Assembly (NCBI RefSeq): GCF_030296755.1
Contig: NZ_AP027741.1
Location: 2,295,475 to 2,359,474, forward strand
Direction of reading: 5' to 3'
Length of the DNA: 64,000 nucleotides
Source of the DNA: Methylophaga marina
Lineage (GTDB): Bacteria; Pseudomonadota; Gammaproteobacteria; Nitrosococcales; Methylophagaceae
Within the stretch, counting starts at the first letter, position 1. Every line of letters starts with the position of its first letter. The notes beneath the pieces are model-generated. The model was not told the DNA's origin, searched no databases, and saw nothing but the letters and a program-made list of their open reading frames with translations. The position numbers were made by a program, and so were the translations under genes. Positions 27,839-38,457 of this stretch are shown here, piece after piece.

Positions 27839-28438
27839 GTGGAAAAAATGATTTTTTACTTCTTTGCAGTCATTCTAGTGTTTGCCGCCACCATGGTTAT
27901 CACTGTGCGTAACCCCGTGCGTGCCGCTTTATTCTTGGTACTAGCTTTTTTTACCAGTGCCGGTATCTGGTTAATGCTTGAGGCAGAATTTCTTGCTATC
28001 AGTTTGGTGCTGGTCTACGTGGGAGCTGTGTTAGTACTGTTTTTATTTGTGGTGATGATGCTGGATATTGATCTGGCCCCGCTGAAAGAAGGTTTTACAC
28101 GCTATTTACCATTAGGGATTATTGTGGCTGCTGTGATTGTGGTGGAAATGATTGCCGTGCTGAATGCGCCTCAATTTGATATCAGTGATGCAGCAGCGAC
28201 TGACGGCAGTAATACAAAAATGCTGGGTCGTTTGTTGTATACCGTTTATGTGTATCCATTTGAGATTGCTTCTGTGATCCTGACCGTCGCCATTGTTGCT
28301 GCTATCACGCTGACATTACGTGAGCACCATCGTAAATTGCAGGACCCAGCCAAACAGGTGGCCGTTAAATCGACAGACCGGGTGAGAATGGTTGATCTAC
28401 GCAGCAAAAAACAAGATGGAGGTGGCTCTGAACCATGA
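27839..28438 (+). CDS. nuoJ: NADH-quinone oxidoreductase subunit J
   Basis: A 199-residue membrane subunit with five helices. It includes [17 protein letters not shown] and [21 protein letters not shown], the third helix with the characteristic pi-bulge region. Start taken as GTG 27839 (MEKMIFYFF, as in relatives); ATG 27848 is possible. The stop overlaps nuoK. Confidence 0.95.
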   Translation: MEKMIFYFFAVILVFAATMVITVRNPVRAALFLVLAFFTSAGIWLMLEAEFLAISLVLVYVGAVLVLFLFVVMMLDIDLAPLKEGFTRYLPLGIIVAAVIVVEMIAVLNAPQFDISDAAATDGSNTKMLGRLLYTVYVYPFEIASVILTVAIVAAITLTLREHHRKLQDPAKQVAVKSTDRVRMVDLRSKKQDGGGSEP

Positions 28439-28740
28439 TTGTTTTATCTGACTATCTTATTCTCGCTGCCATATTGTTCAGCTTGTCTTTAGCGGGTATC
28501 TTTCTGAACCGTAAAAATATCATCATTTTATTGATGTGTATTGAGTTAATGCTGCTAGCAGTCAACCTAAACTTTATTGCTTTCTCACACTTTCTCGGCG
28601 ACCCCGCTGGTCAGGTGTTTGTGTTTTTCATCTTGACAGTGGCAGCAGCGGAGGCGGCAATTGGGCTGGCCATTCTGGTGGTGTTATTCCGTAACCTCAG
28701 CACCATTAATGTGTCTGATCTGGATAGGTTAAAGGGGTAA
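28435..28740 (+). CDS. nuoK: NADH-quinone oxidoreductase subunit K
   Basis: A 101-residue subunit with three helices. It contains [18 protein letters not shown] and [18 protein letters not shown], both carrying the buried Glu residues required for proton transfer. Full family length; nuoL starts after three bases. Confidence 0.97.
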   Translation: MIVLSDYLILAAILFSLSLAGIFLNRKNIIILLMCIELMLLAVNLNFIAFSHFLGDPAGQVFVFFILTVAAAEAAIGLAILVVLFRNLSTINVSDLDRLKG

Positions 28741-28743
28741 GGG

Positions 28744-30690
28744 ATGCCACAGAGCTTACTGCTTGCCATTGTTATCGCGCCATTATTTGGCAGTATTGCA
28801 GCAGGTTTGTTTGGTCGTCATTTAGGCCGTTGCTGGACGCATCGCATTACAATCTTTTCAGTCGGTGTGGCTTTTTTCTTATCCGCCTGGGTATTAAAAC
28901 TGGTGACAGTCGATGGGCTGACATATAACGACACCGTCTATCAGTGGTTGCAAGCCGGTTCATTACAGCTTCAAGTCGGCTTTATGATTGATGCACTGAG
29001 TGCAGTGATGATGACGGTGGTGACCTTTGTGTCATTAATGGTGCATATCTATACCATTGGCTACATGCACGATGATGATGGCTACTGTCGTTTCTTCAGT
29101 TATATTTCTTTATTCACGTTTGCCATGTTGATGTTGGTGATGGCAAATAATTTCATGCAGTTATTCTTTGGCTGGGAAGCGGTGGGGCTAGTCTCTTACC
29201 TACTGATTGGTTTTTGGTATAAAAAGCCGACGGCGATTTATGCAAACCTCAAAGCTTTCTTAGTGAATAGAGTCGGGGACTTCGGCTTTTTATTGGGCAT
29301 TGCTGCCGTGTTGATGTATGCAGGTAGTCTGGATTATCTGGCTGTGTTTCAACAAGCACCACAAATGGCAGAGCAAACAATCAGCGTTTTTCCAGATACG
29401 GCTTGGTCTGTCATGACGCTGACCTGCATCTTGTTATTTATCGGCGCCATGGGCAAATCAGCACAGGTGCCTTTACATGTTTGGTTGCCTGACTCGATGG
29501 AAGGGCCGACGCCTATTTCAGCCCTGATTCATGCCGCCACTATGGTTACCGCAGGCATTTTTATGGTGGCGCGTATGTCACCGTTATTCGAGCTTTCTGA
29601 AACAGCATTGTCATTTGTGTTGATTATCGGTGCCATCACAGCCTTATTTATGGGACTGCTCGGCTTGGTTCAAAATGATATCAAGCGTGTCATTGCTTAT
29701 TCGACATTATCGCAGCTGGGTTACATGACTGTAGCGCTTGGTGTTTCTGCTTATGCGGCAGGTGTGTTTCATTTGTTGACTCATGCCTTTTTCAAAGCTT
29801 TACTCTTTTTAGCGGCGGGTTCAGTCATTATTGCCATGCACCATGAGCAGGATATGCGAAAAATGGGTGGACTGAAAAAGTATATGCCTATCACTTACTG
29901 GACAAGTCTGATTGGTTCGTTGGCTTTGATTGGCTTTCCTGGTCTGGCTGGATTTTTCTCTAAAGATGCCATTATTGAAGCGGTGCACGCTTCCGAATTA
30001 ACCGGACATGGCTTTGCCTACTTTGCCGTGTTGTCGGGAGTATTGATCACGGCTCTGTATAGTTTCCGACTGTTTTTTATGGTGTTTCATGGCACACCCC
30101 GATTTAACACTGACCATGGGCATCAGCCTAAAGAATCACCTGGGGTCGTCACATTACCGCTGGTTCTGTTAGCGATTCCTTCTGTGATTGCCGGTTATTG
30201 GATAGGCAGTATGGTTTACGGTGAGTTTTTTGCTGAGGCCATCTACGTGTCTTCTGCACATGATGTGCTGGCTGAACAAGCAAAGGACTTCCATGGCATT
30301 GTCAGTTTTATCATTCATGGCCTGACTGCGCTGCCATTCTGGCTTGCCATGGCTGGTATAGTCATCGCCTGGTTTTTGTATCTGCGTCGTCCTGAGTTAC
30401 CTGCTGTGATACAAGAAAAGGGACAGTTTATTTATCGTATTCTCATCAATAAATATGGCTTTGATGACTTTAATCAAACAGTCATTGCTGGCGGCTCCCG
30501 ACATTTGGGGCAGGTTTTATGGCGAATTGGTGACCGCTTGTTGATAGATGGTACGTTGGTGAATGGTACAGCGAAGACGGTAGCTTGGTGCTCAAGATTA
30601 GCCAGACAGTTACAGACTGGCTATTTGTATCATTATGCATTTGCAATGATCATCGGGGTGGGACTACTTCTCACTTTTTTTGTAGTGTGA
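28744..30690 (+). CDS. nuoL: NADH-quinone oxidoreductase subunit L
   Basis: A 648-residue antiporter-like subunit with about 16 helices, the distal proton pump. Motifs include FFGWEAVGLVSYLLIGFWY (the key Glu), SAQVPLHVWLPDSMEGPTP (Lys/His channel) and HAFFKALLFLAAGSVI. The C terminus holds the long lateral helix and final anchor. Frame intact. Confidence 0.97.
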   Translation: MPQSLLLAIVIAPLFGSIAAGLFGRHLGRCWTHRITIFSVGVAFFLSAWVLKLVTVDGLTYNDTVYQWLQAGSLQLQVGFMIDALSAVMMTVVTFVSLMVHIYTIGYMHDDDGYCRFFSYISLFTFAMLMLVMANNFMQLFFGWEAVGLVSYLLIGFWYKKPTAIYANLKAFLVNRVGDFGFLLGIAAVLMYAGSLDYLAVFQQAPQMAEQTISVFPDTAWSVMTLTCILLFIGAMGKSAQVPLHVWLPDSMEGPTPISALIHAATMVTAGIFMVARMSPLFELSETALSFVLIIGAITALFMGLLGLVQNDIKRVIAYSTLSQLGYMTVALGVSAYAAGVFHLLTHAFFKALLFLAAGSVIIAMHHEQDMRKMGGLKKYMPITYWTSLIGSLALIGFPGLAGFFSKDAIIEAVHASELTGHGFAYFAVLSGVLITALYSFRLFFMVFHGTPRFNTDHGHQPKESPGVVTLPLVLLAIPSVIAGYWIGSMVYGEFFAEAIYVSSAHDVLAEQAKDFHGIVSFIIHGLTALPFWLAMAGIVIAWFLYLRRPELPAVIQEKGQFIYRILINKYGFDDFNQTVIAGGSRHLGQVLWRIGDRLLIDGTLVNGTAKTVAWCSRLARQLQTGYLYHYAFAMIIGVGLLLTFFVV

Positions 30691-30710
30691 CAAGGACGGA
30701 CTAGGCATTC

Positions 30711-32221
30711 ATGTTGGCTCAACTTCCTTTACTCAGTCTCATTATCTGGATACCTCTTCTGGCAGGGATGATTAGCTTATTCCTGAATGAACGTCCCTGT
30801 ATGAGTAAGTGGCTGGCTTTAGCAGCTAGTAGCCTCACATTTGTCTTATCACTTGGGCTTTATCTAGGCTTTGATAACGCCTCTGCAAACATGCAATTCG
30901 TTGAGCTATATCCCTGGGTTGAGTCATTCAATATCAATTATCACCTGGGTATTGATGGTTTTTCTCTGCCCTTGATCATATTGACCACGATATCAACGAT
31001 TTTAGTCGTTATCGCTGGTTGGCGCGTTATCGACTACCGCTTGAATCAGTATCTTGCCGCTTTCTTGATTATGGAAGGCTTGATGCTGGCGGTTTTTGCA
31101 GCGCTTGATGCCATTTTATTTTATGTGTTTTTTGAAGCGATGCTGATTCCGTTATTTTTGATTATTGGCATCTGGGGTGGACCGAATCGAGTTTATGCCA
31201 CAATCAAGTTCTTTTTATATACCTTCTTTGGCTCAGTCTTTTTATTAATCGCGTTGCTGTATCTGCATCATGTTGCAGGCAGCTTTTCATTACTCGATTA
31301 TCATTCGGTCGCGTTGTCTATGACAGAGCAAACGTGGCTATTTTTTGCTTTTCTGATCGCGTTCGCGGTCAAAGTGCCGATGTGGCCAGTGCATACCTGG
31401 CTACCTGATGCGCATGTGGAAGCACCGACGGGGGGTCCGTTATTCTGGCGGCCATCACGTTAAAAATTGGTGGCTATGGTTTTATTCGTTTTGCCTTACC
31501 TATCGCACCAGATGCCAGCATGGCCTTGGATTGGTTATTAATCAGTTTGTCTTTGATTGCTGTGGTGTATATCGGTTTTGTTGCTCTTGTACAGTCAGAT
31601 TTAAAAAAGCTCATTGCTTATTCAAGTATTGCTCATATGGGGTTTGTGACCTTGGGCTTGTTTATTGTTTTTAGAATATTTTTTAATTCATCCACCGGGA
31701 GTGGAGCCGTCTTAGCTGTCGAAGGCGCGATGGTGCAGATGATTTCACATGGCTTTATTTCAGCGGCCATGTTTCTGTCCGTTGGCGTGTTGTATGACCG
31801 TATGCATACTCGCGAAATTAGTGCTTATGGCGGGGTGATTAATACCATGCCGACGTTTACTGCATTTGCCGTGTTTTTTGCGATGGCGAATGCTGGTTTG
31901 CCAGGCACATCGGGTTTTGTGGGTGAGTTTATGGTGATTTTAGCCGCTTTTCAGGCAAATTTCTGGTTTGCATTTTTGGCGGCAACGACCTTGATTCTGG
32001 GAGCGGCTTACACTTTATGGATGGTTAAGCGCGTATTTTTTGGTGAGGTCATGAATCAACAGGTGGCTCAGCTAGAAGATATTAATACGCGTGAATTTAT
32101 GCTGTTAGCCAGTTTGGCTGTCATTATATTACTACTGGGTCTATGGCCTGATCCCTTACTAGACGTCATGCACGCTTCTGTTGAGAATTTATTAACGCAA
32201 GTGGCTCAATCCAAGCTATAA
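30711..32221 (+). CDS. nuoM: NADH-quinone oxidoreductase subunit M, frame broken at a G-run
   Basis: The reconstructed 503-residue antiporter-like subunit of complex I. The first frame (30711-31463) reaches KVPMWPVHTWLPDAHVEAPTGG and then goes out of frame to a stop. The second continues SVILAAITLKIGGYGFIRF, IAYSSIAHMGFVTLG and MISHGFISAAMFLSVG to 32221. The six-G run at 31430-31435 needs one more G to join them exactly at the conserved APTGGSVILA. As written, the protein would lose half of its channel, and nuoN would lie downstream of a nonsense region. The rest of the operon is intact. Confidence 0.93.
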
Positions 32222-32236
32222 AAAGGACAGCGGATA

Positions 32237-33670
32237 ATGAACTATCAAGTGCCAAATATGTTGTTTGCATTGCCGGAAATGGTCATGCTGGCAATGGCCT
32301 GTGTTGTCTTGTTGTTTGTGGCTTTTACCGGTAATAAAAAAATTAACTGGAGTTATGGTCTCAGCCAACTCAGTTTATTCCTTGTCCTGCTGACAGTCCT
32401 GCTGTCATGGGGAGAGTCAGGCACAACTTTCTCTGAGACCTATGTTAAAGATGGTCTCAGCGATATATTAAAAGTTGCTATCTGTCTGATTAATATGTGC
32501 GTTTTATTATATTCCGTTGAATATTTACGGGTACGCCAATTACTCCAGGGTGAGTTTTACGTTCTCGCTTTATTTGCCACTCTGGGTATGTTGATTTTGG
32601 TGTCAGCGAATCATTTTCTGACTTTATATCTAGGACTAGAGTTACTCTCTCTCTGTCTCTACGCGATGGTCGCCATGCATCGGGACTCTATGATGGCCAC
32701 TGAGGCTGCAATGAAATATTTCATTTTGGGTGCGATCGCTTCAGGGATGCTTTTGTATGGCATGTCAATTATTTATGGCATCACGGGTAGCTTGATGTTG
32801 CAGGAGGTGGCAACAGCCATCTATGCTTCATCTAGTAGTGATACGATTCTGAGTTTTGCACTTGTTTTCGTCATTATTGGCATTGGCTTCAAATTTGGTG
32901 CTGTTCCATTTCATATGTGGCTACCGGATGTCTATCATGGGGCGCCTACCGCCATGACACTTTTCATTGCTGCCGCCCCTAAAGTGGCCGCCTTTGCTTT
33001 GTTGATTCGATTATTAGTGGATGGACTGATAGACTTACAAACCTATTGGCAACCGATGCTGATGTTGATGGCTGTTTTATCAATGATAATCGGTAACCTT
33101 GTCGCTATCGCACAAACCAATATTAAGCGTATGCTGGCTTATTCAACGATATCTCATGTTGGTTTTTTATTGATGGGTGTGTTGTCTGGGACTGAAGCTG
33201 GGTATGCGGCATCACTTTTTTATACGTTAATTTATGCATTGATGACCTTAGCGACTTTTGGTGTGGTTTTACTGATGAGTCGTTATGGGTTTGAGGCAGA
33301 TAATATTGATGACTATAAAGGGCTGAGTTCTCAGCATCCATGGTTAGCCCTGTTAATGATGATTTTGATGTTTTCAATGGCGGGTATCCCACCCTTGGCT
33401 GGCTTTTACGCCAAATTAGGTGTGATAAAAGCCGTCGTTGATGCTGATATGCTGGCCGTAGCTTTAGTTGCCGTGGTGATGTCAGTCATTGGTGCTTTTT
33501 ATTATTTACGGGTAATCAAAGTGATGTATTTCGATAAAACAGATGAGGTGCATGCATTTAGTTACTCTGGTTCAGCGGCATTTGTGTTGAGTGTCAACAC
33601 ACTATTGGTGCTGGCATTGGGGATATTCCCTGGCGTGTTAATGTCGATTTGTTCGACGGTTTTTTCTTGA
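32237..33670 (+). CDS. nuoN: NADH-quinone oxidoreductase subunit N
   Basis: A 477-residue antiporter-like subunit with about 14 helices. It includes LYLGLELLSLCLYAMVAM (key Glu), KFGAVPFHMWLPDVYHGAPT (channel Lys) and LAYSTISHVGFLLMG. It starts 15 bases after nuoM. Frame intact and length typical; DUF2818 follows after 8 bases. Confidence 0.96.
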   Translation: MNYQVPNMLFALPEMVMLAMACVVLLFVAFTGNKKINWSYGLSQLSLFLVLLTVLLSWGESGTTFSETYVKDGLSDILKVAICLINMCVLLYSVEYLRVRQLLQGEFYVLALFATLGMLILVSANHFLTLYLGLELLSLCLYAMVAMHRDSMMATEAAMKYFILGAIASGMLLYGMSIIYGITGSLMLQEVATAIYASSSSDTILSFALVFVIIGIGFKFGAVPFHMWLPDVYHGAPTAMTLFIAAAPKVAAFALLIRLLVDGLIDLQTYWQPMLMLMAVLSMIIGNLVAIAQTNIKRMLAYSTISHVGFLLMGVLSGTEAGYAASLFYTLIYALMTLATFGVVLLMSRYGFEADNIDDYKGLSSQHPWLALLMMILMFSMAGIPPLAGFYAKLGVIKAVVDADMLAVALVAVVMSVIGAFYYLRVIKVMYFDKTDEVHAFSYSGSAAFVLSVNTLLVLALGIFPGVLMSICSTVFS

Positions 33671-33678
33671 GGAATAAG

Positions 33679-33981
33679 ATGTCTATCTGGCTTATGTTAG
33701 GGCTGTTTCTTGTGTTGGCTAACTTACCGTGGATTGGCGATCGTGTGTTTTTTGTTTATGCACTGGAACGTAAATCGAACTGGATAAGACTGTTTGAGTT
33801 AATGGTGTATTTTTTCATCAGTCTAGGTATCGGTATCGCGTTTGAAATTCGCTTCTCTGGTGATGTGTATACACAAGGCTGGGAATTTTTTGTGACAGTC
33901 TTGAGTTTATTTCTGGTGTTGTCAGTGCCAGGGGTTATATATCGTTACCAATGGTTGCCTATGCAATATAAATTCAAATAG
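33679..33981 (+). CDS. DUF2818 family small membrane protein
   Basis: A 100-residue protein with three hydrophobic segments: IWLMLGLFLVLANLPWIG, LFELMVYFFISLGIGIAFEI and FFVTVLSLFLVLSVPGVIYRY. DUF2818 genes commonly sit right after nuoN in beta- and some gammaproteobacteria, which supports a link with complex I; their function is not known. ATG 33679 has a GGA-rich sequence upstream and is preferred over the in-frame start at 33649 inside nuoN. Confidence 0.82.
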   Translation: MSIWLMLGLFLVLANLPWIGDRVFFVYALERKSNWIRLFELMVYFFISLGIGIAFEIRFSGDVYTQGWEFFVTVLSLFLVLSVPGVIYRYQWLPMQYKFK

Positions 33982-34047
33982 CACTTGTAAACTCCGCAAA
34001 TGCTCTAACATCATGCTGACATTAACAGCGCGTAAATTTATCGAATG

Positions 34048-34075
34048 GCGACATATAGCACTTTGTCGCTTTTTT
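34048..34075 (+). terminator. Rho-independent terminator of the nuo operon
   Basis: The stem GCGACA (34048-34053) pairs with TGTCGC (34064-34069), followed by six T. It lies 66 bases after the DUF2818 gene and 100 bases before EF-G. It probably ends the nuo transcript, so the EF-G gene needs its own promoter in 34076-34170; I could not assign one with confidence. Confidence 0.65.
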
Positions 34076-34176
34076 ACTTATAAATGTGTGCATCTATAAA
34101 CATTCTAGTTTAGAATTGGCGGGTTTAACTCCGTGTAAATGCACGAATTGTTCATTCAAATAATAGAGACAGGATT

Positions 34177-36267
34177 ATGGCTTCTGATTTATCCAAGTAC
34201 AGAAATATAGGTATCTTCGCCCACGTTGATGCGGGTAAAACCACAACAACTGAGCGTATCCTGAAACTGACCGGTAAAATTCATAAAACTGGTGAGGTTC
34301 ACGAAGGTGAATCAACTATGGACTTCATGGATCAGGAAGCTGAACGTGGTATTACCATTCAGTCTGCTGCTACCACATGTGCATGGAAAGGTCACCGTTT
34401 AAACGTTATTGATACACCAGGACACGTTGACTTCACTATCGAAGTATATCGTTCTTTAAAAGTACTGGATGGTGGTATCGGTGTTTTCTGTGGTAGTGGT
34501 GGTGTTGAGCCTCAATCAGAAACCAACTGGCGTTATGCCAACGAATCAGAAGTATCACGTCTGATTTACGTCAACAAACTTGACCGTATGGGTGCGGATT
34601 TCTACCGTGTTGTTAAGCAAGTTGAAGACGTGCTTGCAGCTACACCGCTAGTTATGGTTCTGCCAATCGGTATCGAAGACGAGTTTAAGGGTGTGGTTGA
34701 CCTGCTGACACGTAAAGCATGGTACTGGCCTGACGAAAAAGATCCTGAAAACTACAGCATTGAAGAGCCACCTGCAGAGATGGCTGATCAGATCGAAGAA
34801 TGGCGTGAAAAACTCGTTGAGACGGCTGTAGAGCAAGACGACGACTTAATGGAAAAATATCTGGAAGGTGAAGAACCTTCAGTTGATGATCTGAAAAAAT
34901 GTATCCGTAAAGGTACATTAGAACTAGCCTTCTTCCCTACATATTGCGGTAGCTCATTCAAAAACAAAGGTCTTCAGTTAATTCTGGACGCGGTTGTTGA
35001 TTACCTGCCTGATCCAACTCAGGTTGATCCTCAGCCAGAAGTGGATTTAGAAGGTAACGAAACAGGTAAAGTAGCGACTGTTGATATTAATGGTCCATTA
35101 CGTGCATTGGCATTCAAAATTATGGATGACCGCTTTGGTGCACTGACATTCGTTCGTATCTACTCTGGTGAAGTACGTAAAGGTGACACCATCCTGAACA
35201 CGTTTACCGGTAAGACTGAACGTGTTGGTCGTATGGTGGAAATGCATGCGAACGACCGTAACGAGCTAGACTACGCTCATGCGGGTGATATCATCGCTAT
35301 CGTTGGTATGAAAGACACGCAAACAGGTCACACTTTATGTGATCCGAAGAATGCGGCAACACTTGAGCCAATGGTCTTCCCTGATCCTGTTATTTCTATT
35401 GCTATCGCACCTAAAGATAAAGGTGCAGCAGAGAAATTAGGTATTGCTCTGGGTAAAATGATTAAAGAAGATCCCTCTTTCCGTGTTGAAACAGATCAAG
35501 ATAGTGGCGAAACCATCATGAAAGGTATGGGTGAGCTGCACTTAGATATCAAAGTAGATATCCTGAAGCGTACTCACAACGTTGATGTTGTTGTAGGTGA
35601 GCCTCAAGTTGCTTACCGTGAAACAATTACACAACGTGTTGAAGATAGCTATACTCACAAAAAACAATCTGGTGGTTCTGGTCAGTTCGGTCGTATCGAC
35701 TACATCATTGAGCCAGGTGAACCAGGTAGTGGCTTCACATTTGAATCTACGGTTACTGGTGGTACTGTTCCTCGTGAATTCTGGCCAGCTGTTGAAGGTG
35801 GCTTCAAGAAAATGATGAATAAAGGCGTGTTAGCTGGCTTCCCGTTACTTGACGTTAAAGTGAATTTATTTGATGGTGCATTCCACGCCGTTGACTCATC
35901 TGCTATCGCGTTTGAATTAGCAGCTATGGGTGGTTATCGTCAATCAATTCCTAAAGCGGGTCCTCAGTTACTTGAGCCAATCATGAAAGTTGACGTGTTC
36001 ACACCTGAAGATAACGTGGGTGATGTTATTGGTGACTTAAACCGTCGTCGTGGCATGATCAAGTCACAGGACGCGGGTGCAACTGGTGTACGTATTAAAG
36101 CAGATGTACCATTGAGTGAAATGTTTGGTTACATCGGTTCACTGCGTACCATGACTTCAGGTCGTGGTCAGTTCTCAATGGAATTCCTTCAATATAGCCC
36201 ATGCCCACGTAATGTGTCAGATGAAGTTATTAAGGAAGTGAAAGAGCGTGAAGCTGATAAGAAATAA
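34177..36267 (+). CDS. fusA2: Elongation factor G, second-copy (EF-G2) type
   Basis: A 696-residue translational GTPase, full length with all five domains. GTPase motifs are [15 protein letters not shown] (P-loop), [14 protein letters not shown] and [32 protein letters not shown] and the C-terminal [19 protein letters not shown] closely match the second EF-G of Vibrio and related gammaproteobacteria rather than the str-operon copy. It stands alone, flanked by terminators on both sides, away from rpsL, rpsG and tuf. Codon use looks more restricted (GGT, CGT, GTT, GAA) than in its neighbours, as in highly expressed genes. Whether the cell also has a str-operon fusA cannot be seen here. Confidence 0.92.
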   Translation: MASDLSKYRNIGIFAHVDAGKTTTTERILKLTGKIHKTGEVHEGESTMDFMDQEAERGITIQSAATTCAWKGHRLNVIDTPGHVDFTIEVYRSLKVLDGGIGVFCGSGGVEPQSETNWRYANESEVSRLIYVNKLDRMGADFYRVVKQVEDVLAATPLVMVLPIGIEDEFKGVVDLLTRKAWYWPDEKDPENYSIEEPPAEMADQIEEWREKLVETAVEQDDDLMEKYLEGEEPSVDDLKKCIRKGTLELAFFPTYCGSSFKNKGLQLILDAVVDYLPDPTQVDPQPEVDLEGNETGKVATVDINGPLRALAFKIMDDRFGALTFVRIYSGEVRKGDTILNTFTGKTERVGRMVEMHANDRNELDYAHAGDIIAIVGMKDTQTGHTLCDPKNAATLEPMVFPDPVISIAIAPKDKGAAEKLGIALGKMIKEDPSFRVETDQDSGETIMKGMGELHLDIKVDILKRTHNVDVVVGEPQVAYRETITQRVEDSYTHKKQSGGSGQFGRIDYIIEPGEPGSGFTFESTVTGGTVPREFWPAVEGGFKKMMNKGVLAGFPLLDVKVNLFDGAFHAVDSSAIAFELAAMGGYRQSIPKAGPQLLEPIMKVDVFTPEDNVGDVIGDLNRRRGMIKSQDAGATGVRIKADVPLSEMFGYIGSLRTMTSGRGQFSMEFLQYSPCPRNVSDEVIKEVKEREADKK

Positions 36268-36290
36268 GCGATTATTTCTATAGAAATAAA

Positions 36291-36318
36291 AAAGGGCTGA
36301 TTTATCAGCCCTTTTTTT
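36291..36318. terminator. Bidirectional rho-independent terminator
   Basis: A perfect 10-base stem, AAAGGGCTGA (36291-36300) with TCAGCCCTTT (36305-36314), and a TTTA loop. It has a T-run on the plus side and an A-run on the other side. It sits between the convergent EF-G and UPF0210 genes and should stop both. Confidence 0.92.
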
Positions 36319-36329
36319 ATGTCTAAAGT

Positions 36330-37703
36330 TTAGTTAACTAAACTTTGTATTGGTGAGGGGATTCGTCCACCCAGGCGAACAAAACGATTTTCATGGCTAC
36401 CCATATTCACAGCCATGACTGGGCCTTCACCTAGCAGGCCACCATAAACCACATGATCACCTGCTTTTTTGCCTGGTGCAGGAATAAGACGAGCAGCAGT
36501 GGTTTTTTTGTTAATCACACCAATCGCCATTTCATCGGCAATGATGGCTGAGATCATTTCTGCAGAGGTATCTCCAGGGATAGCCACCATATCTAAGCCA
36601 ACCGAACAGACAGCGGTCATGGCTTCCAGTTTTTCCAATGACAAAGTACCGTTTACGGCGGAATCAGCAATGGTCAGATCTTCACAAACGGGTATAAAGG
36701 CGCCGCTCAGTCCACCGACATGAGAGCTGGCAAATGCGCCACCTTTTTTAACGGCATCATTGAGCATAGATAAAAAGGCGGTACTGCCTGGCGCTCCAAT
36801 TGCTGGAAGCCCAATAGCTTCAAAAATTTCACCGACACTATCATTTTTATTGGGGGTAGGGGCGAGTGAGAGATCAACGATACCAAATGGTAATCCCAAT
36901 AATTGAGCGACTTCACGACCAACTAGCTCGCCAGCGCGTGTGAGCCTTGCTGCAGTTTGTTTGATGACATCCGCTGCACGGCTTAAGTCCATACCGTCTT
37001 CTTCTTCAAGGGCTCGTTCCAGAGCCGCTTTAACCACGCCTGGACCGCTAACACCGACACTGACTACAGCATCCGCTTCACCCACACCGAGATAAGCGCC
37101 AGCCATAAAAGGTACGTCTTGCGGGATATTAGCAAAAACAACGAGTTTAGCCGCTGCCAAGCCATCATCTTTGGCTGTCATTTCTGCCGCTTGTTTGATG
37201 ATGACGCCCATATCTTTGATGGCATCCATATTAATACCAGCACGTGTACTCGCCACATTAACAGATGAGCAGACGCGTTGACTTTCAGTCAAAGCTTGCG
37301 GGATGGCATTAATGAGTGCTCTGTCACCATGGGTCATGCCTTTTTCCACCAGTGCAGTGAAGCCACCAATAAAGTCGATACCTAATTCTGCGGCAGCTTT
37401 ATCAAGCGTGAGTGCGATTTCCACCATTTGATCAGAATTAAATGGGGCAGCGACAACGCCAATAGGGCTAATCGATATACGTTTATTAGCTACTTCAATG
37501 CCGTAGCGTCTTTCAATGCGATTACAGGTGCTAACAAGATTGCCTGCAATGCGGGTAATTTTGTCGTAGATTTTGCGTTTAAAGGTATTAATGTCATCAC
37601 TGACACAATCAGCCAGACTGATCCCTACGGTCACAGTACGTAAATCCAGGTTCTCTTCACGTACCATTTGCAAGGTAGAAATAATATCTTTGGGATTAAT
37701 CAT
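36330..37703 (-). CDS. UPF0210 (PFL/DUF711) family protein
   Basis: A 457-residue protein of usual family length. It shows EENLDLRTVTVGISLADC, ADAVVSVGVSGPGVVKAALE, VDLSLAPTPNKNDSVGEI, SSHVGGLSGAFIPVCED and the end FVRLGGRIPSPIQS. UPF0210 proteins are glycyl-radical-enzyme-like in fold and nearly always paired with an ACT-domain gene, as here (the ACT gene starts 38 bases upstream). The reaction is not known; the pairing suggests allosteric control by an amino acid or similar ligand, which is inference. Confidence 0.9.
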   Translation of the reverse strand: MINPKDIISTLQMVREENLDLRTVTVGISLADCVSDDINTFKRKIYDKITRIAGNLVSTCNRIERRYGIEVANKRISISPIGVVAAPFNSDQMVEIALTLDKAAAELGIDFIGGFTALVEKGMTHGDRALINAIPQALTESQRVCSSVNVASTRAGINMDAIKDMGVIIKQAAEMTAKDDGLAAAKLVVFANIPQDVPFMAGAYLGVGEADAVVSVGVSGPGVVKAALERALEEEDGMDLSRAADVIKQTAARLTRAGELVGREVAQLLGLPFGIVDLSLAPTPNKNDSVGEIFEAIGLPAIGAPGSTAFLSMLNDAVKKGGAFASSHVGGLSGAFIPVCEDLTIADSAVNGTLSLEKLEAMTAVCSVGLDMVAIPGDTSAEMISAIIADEMAIGVINKKTTAARLIPAPGKKAGDHVVYGGLLGEGPVMAVNMGSHENRFVRLGGRIPSPIQSLVN

Positions 37704-37741
37704 TTTATGTCCTGATATGAACGAGTCGGAATATAGCGTAT

Positions 37742-38308
37742 TTAGTTAAGTATATTGCTGACAGAATCAAAAATTTTACGATGTTGTACACTGACCTCGA
37801 GATCGAGACGTTGGGATATATCTGCCAGTGCATCGCGTAAATCATTCATGATGGTGGCTTTAGGCACATCAATTTCAAAGACCATTAAATTGTCCATTGG
37901 GTTTTTACCCCCTTTGAAAATGGCTTGCATATTGGTGATATTGACACCGTGTTTAAAGAGCTGCCCAGCCACTTCAGCGACAATGCCTTGTCGATCAGGG
38001 CCTATCACCGTGACGATATAGGGTTGTACTTCAGGTTTATTTTGATACCAATCTGAAGCTTGTTCATTCCAAGGATGAACACGGATAAATAAACCCATCT
38101 GTTTGCAGTTTGCTTCTAACGCGGATTGAAGATCATCACAATTTTCATCGTGTGGAACATCGACCAGCAGTAGGGCACCAAAAACCGAGTTTAAGAGTGT
38201 TTGACTTAAGTTTTCTATATTGCCGTTACGCTGATTTATCACATCTGCAATCACAGACATAATGCCAGGTTGATCACTACCCAGAACAGAAATTAATACT
38301 TTATTCAT
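37742..38308 (-). CDS. Double ACT-domain regulatory protein (GcvR/UPF0237-like)
   Basis: A 188-residue protein made of two ACT domains. Domain 1 (residues 2-80) starts LISVLGSDQPGIMSVIADVI; domain 2 (about 95-180) starts VTVIGPDRQGIVAEVAGQLF and contains VNITNMQAIFKGGK. In Firmicutes the partner of UPF0210 is a single ACT domain (UPF0237); this is a two-domain form like GcvR. It probably binds a small ligand and regulates the UPF0210 protein encoded just downstream. No DNA-binding domain is visible. Confidence 0.86.
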   Translation of the reverse strand: MNKVLISVLGSDQPGIMSVIADVINQRNGNIENLSQTLLNSVFGALLLVDVPHDENCDDLQSALEANCKQMGLFIRVHPWNEQASDWYQNKPEVQPYIVTVIGPDRQGIVAEVAGQLFKHGVNITNMQAIFKGGKNPMDNLMVFEIDVPKATIMNDLRDALADISQRLDLEVSVQHRKIFDSVSNILN

Positions 38309-38383
38309 TTTTCACCTTAGAGATGTCGCTAAGAGCTAGCACTTTATATGATCGCAATATTGTCTGGTATAGACAAACACAAA

Positions 38384-38407
38384 AATGCCGGGAGAAGTCC
38401 CGGCATT
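38384..38407 (-). terminator. Rho-independent terminator after yqaE
   Basis: The stem AATGCCGGGA (38384-38393) pairs with TCCCGGCATT (38398-38407). On the minus strand it is followed by a T-rich tract. It ends the transcript of the small YqaE gene 50 bases upstream of the ACT gene. Confidence 0.85.
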
Positions 38408-38457
38408 ATCGTAACATCTAATGTGGCTGTATTGATTAGAACAGCATCATCAGAGTA

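Noticed and set aside
31408..31674. A separate 88-residue frame overlapping both halves of nuoM
   Set aside because: Its residues do not match any part of NuoM; it arises from the third frame around the G-run.
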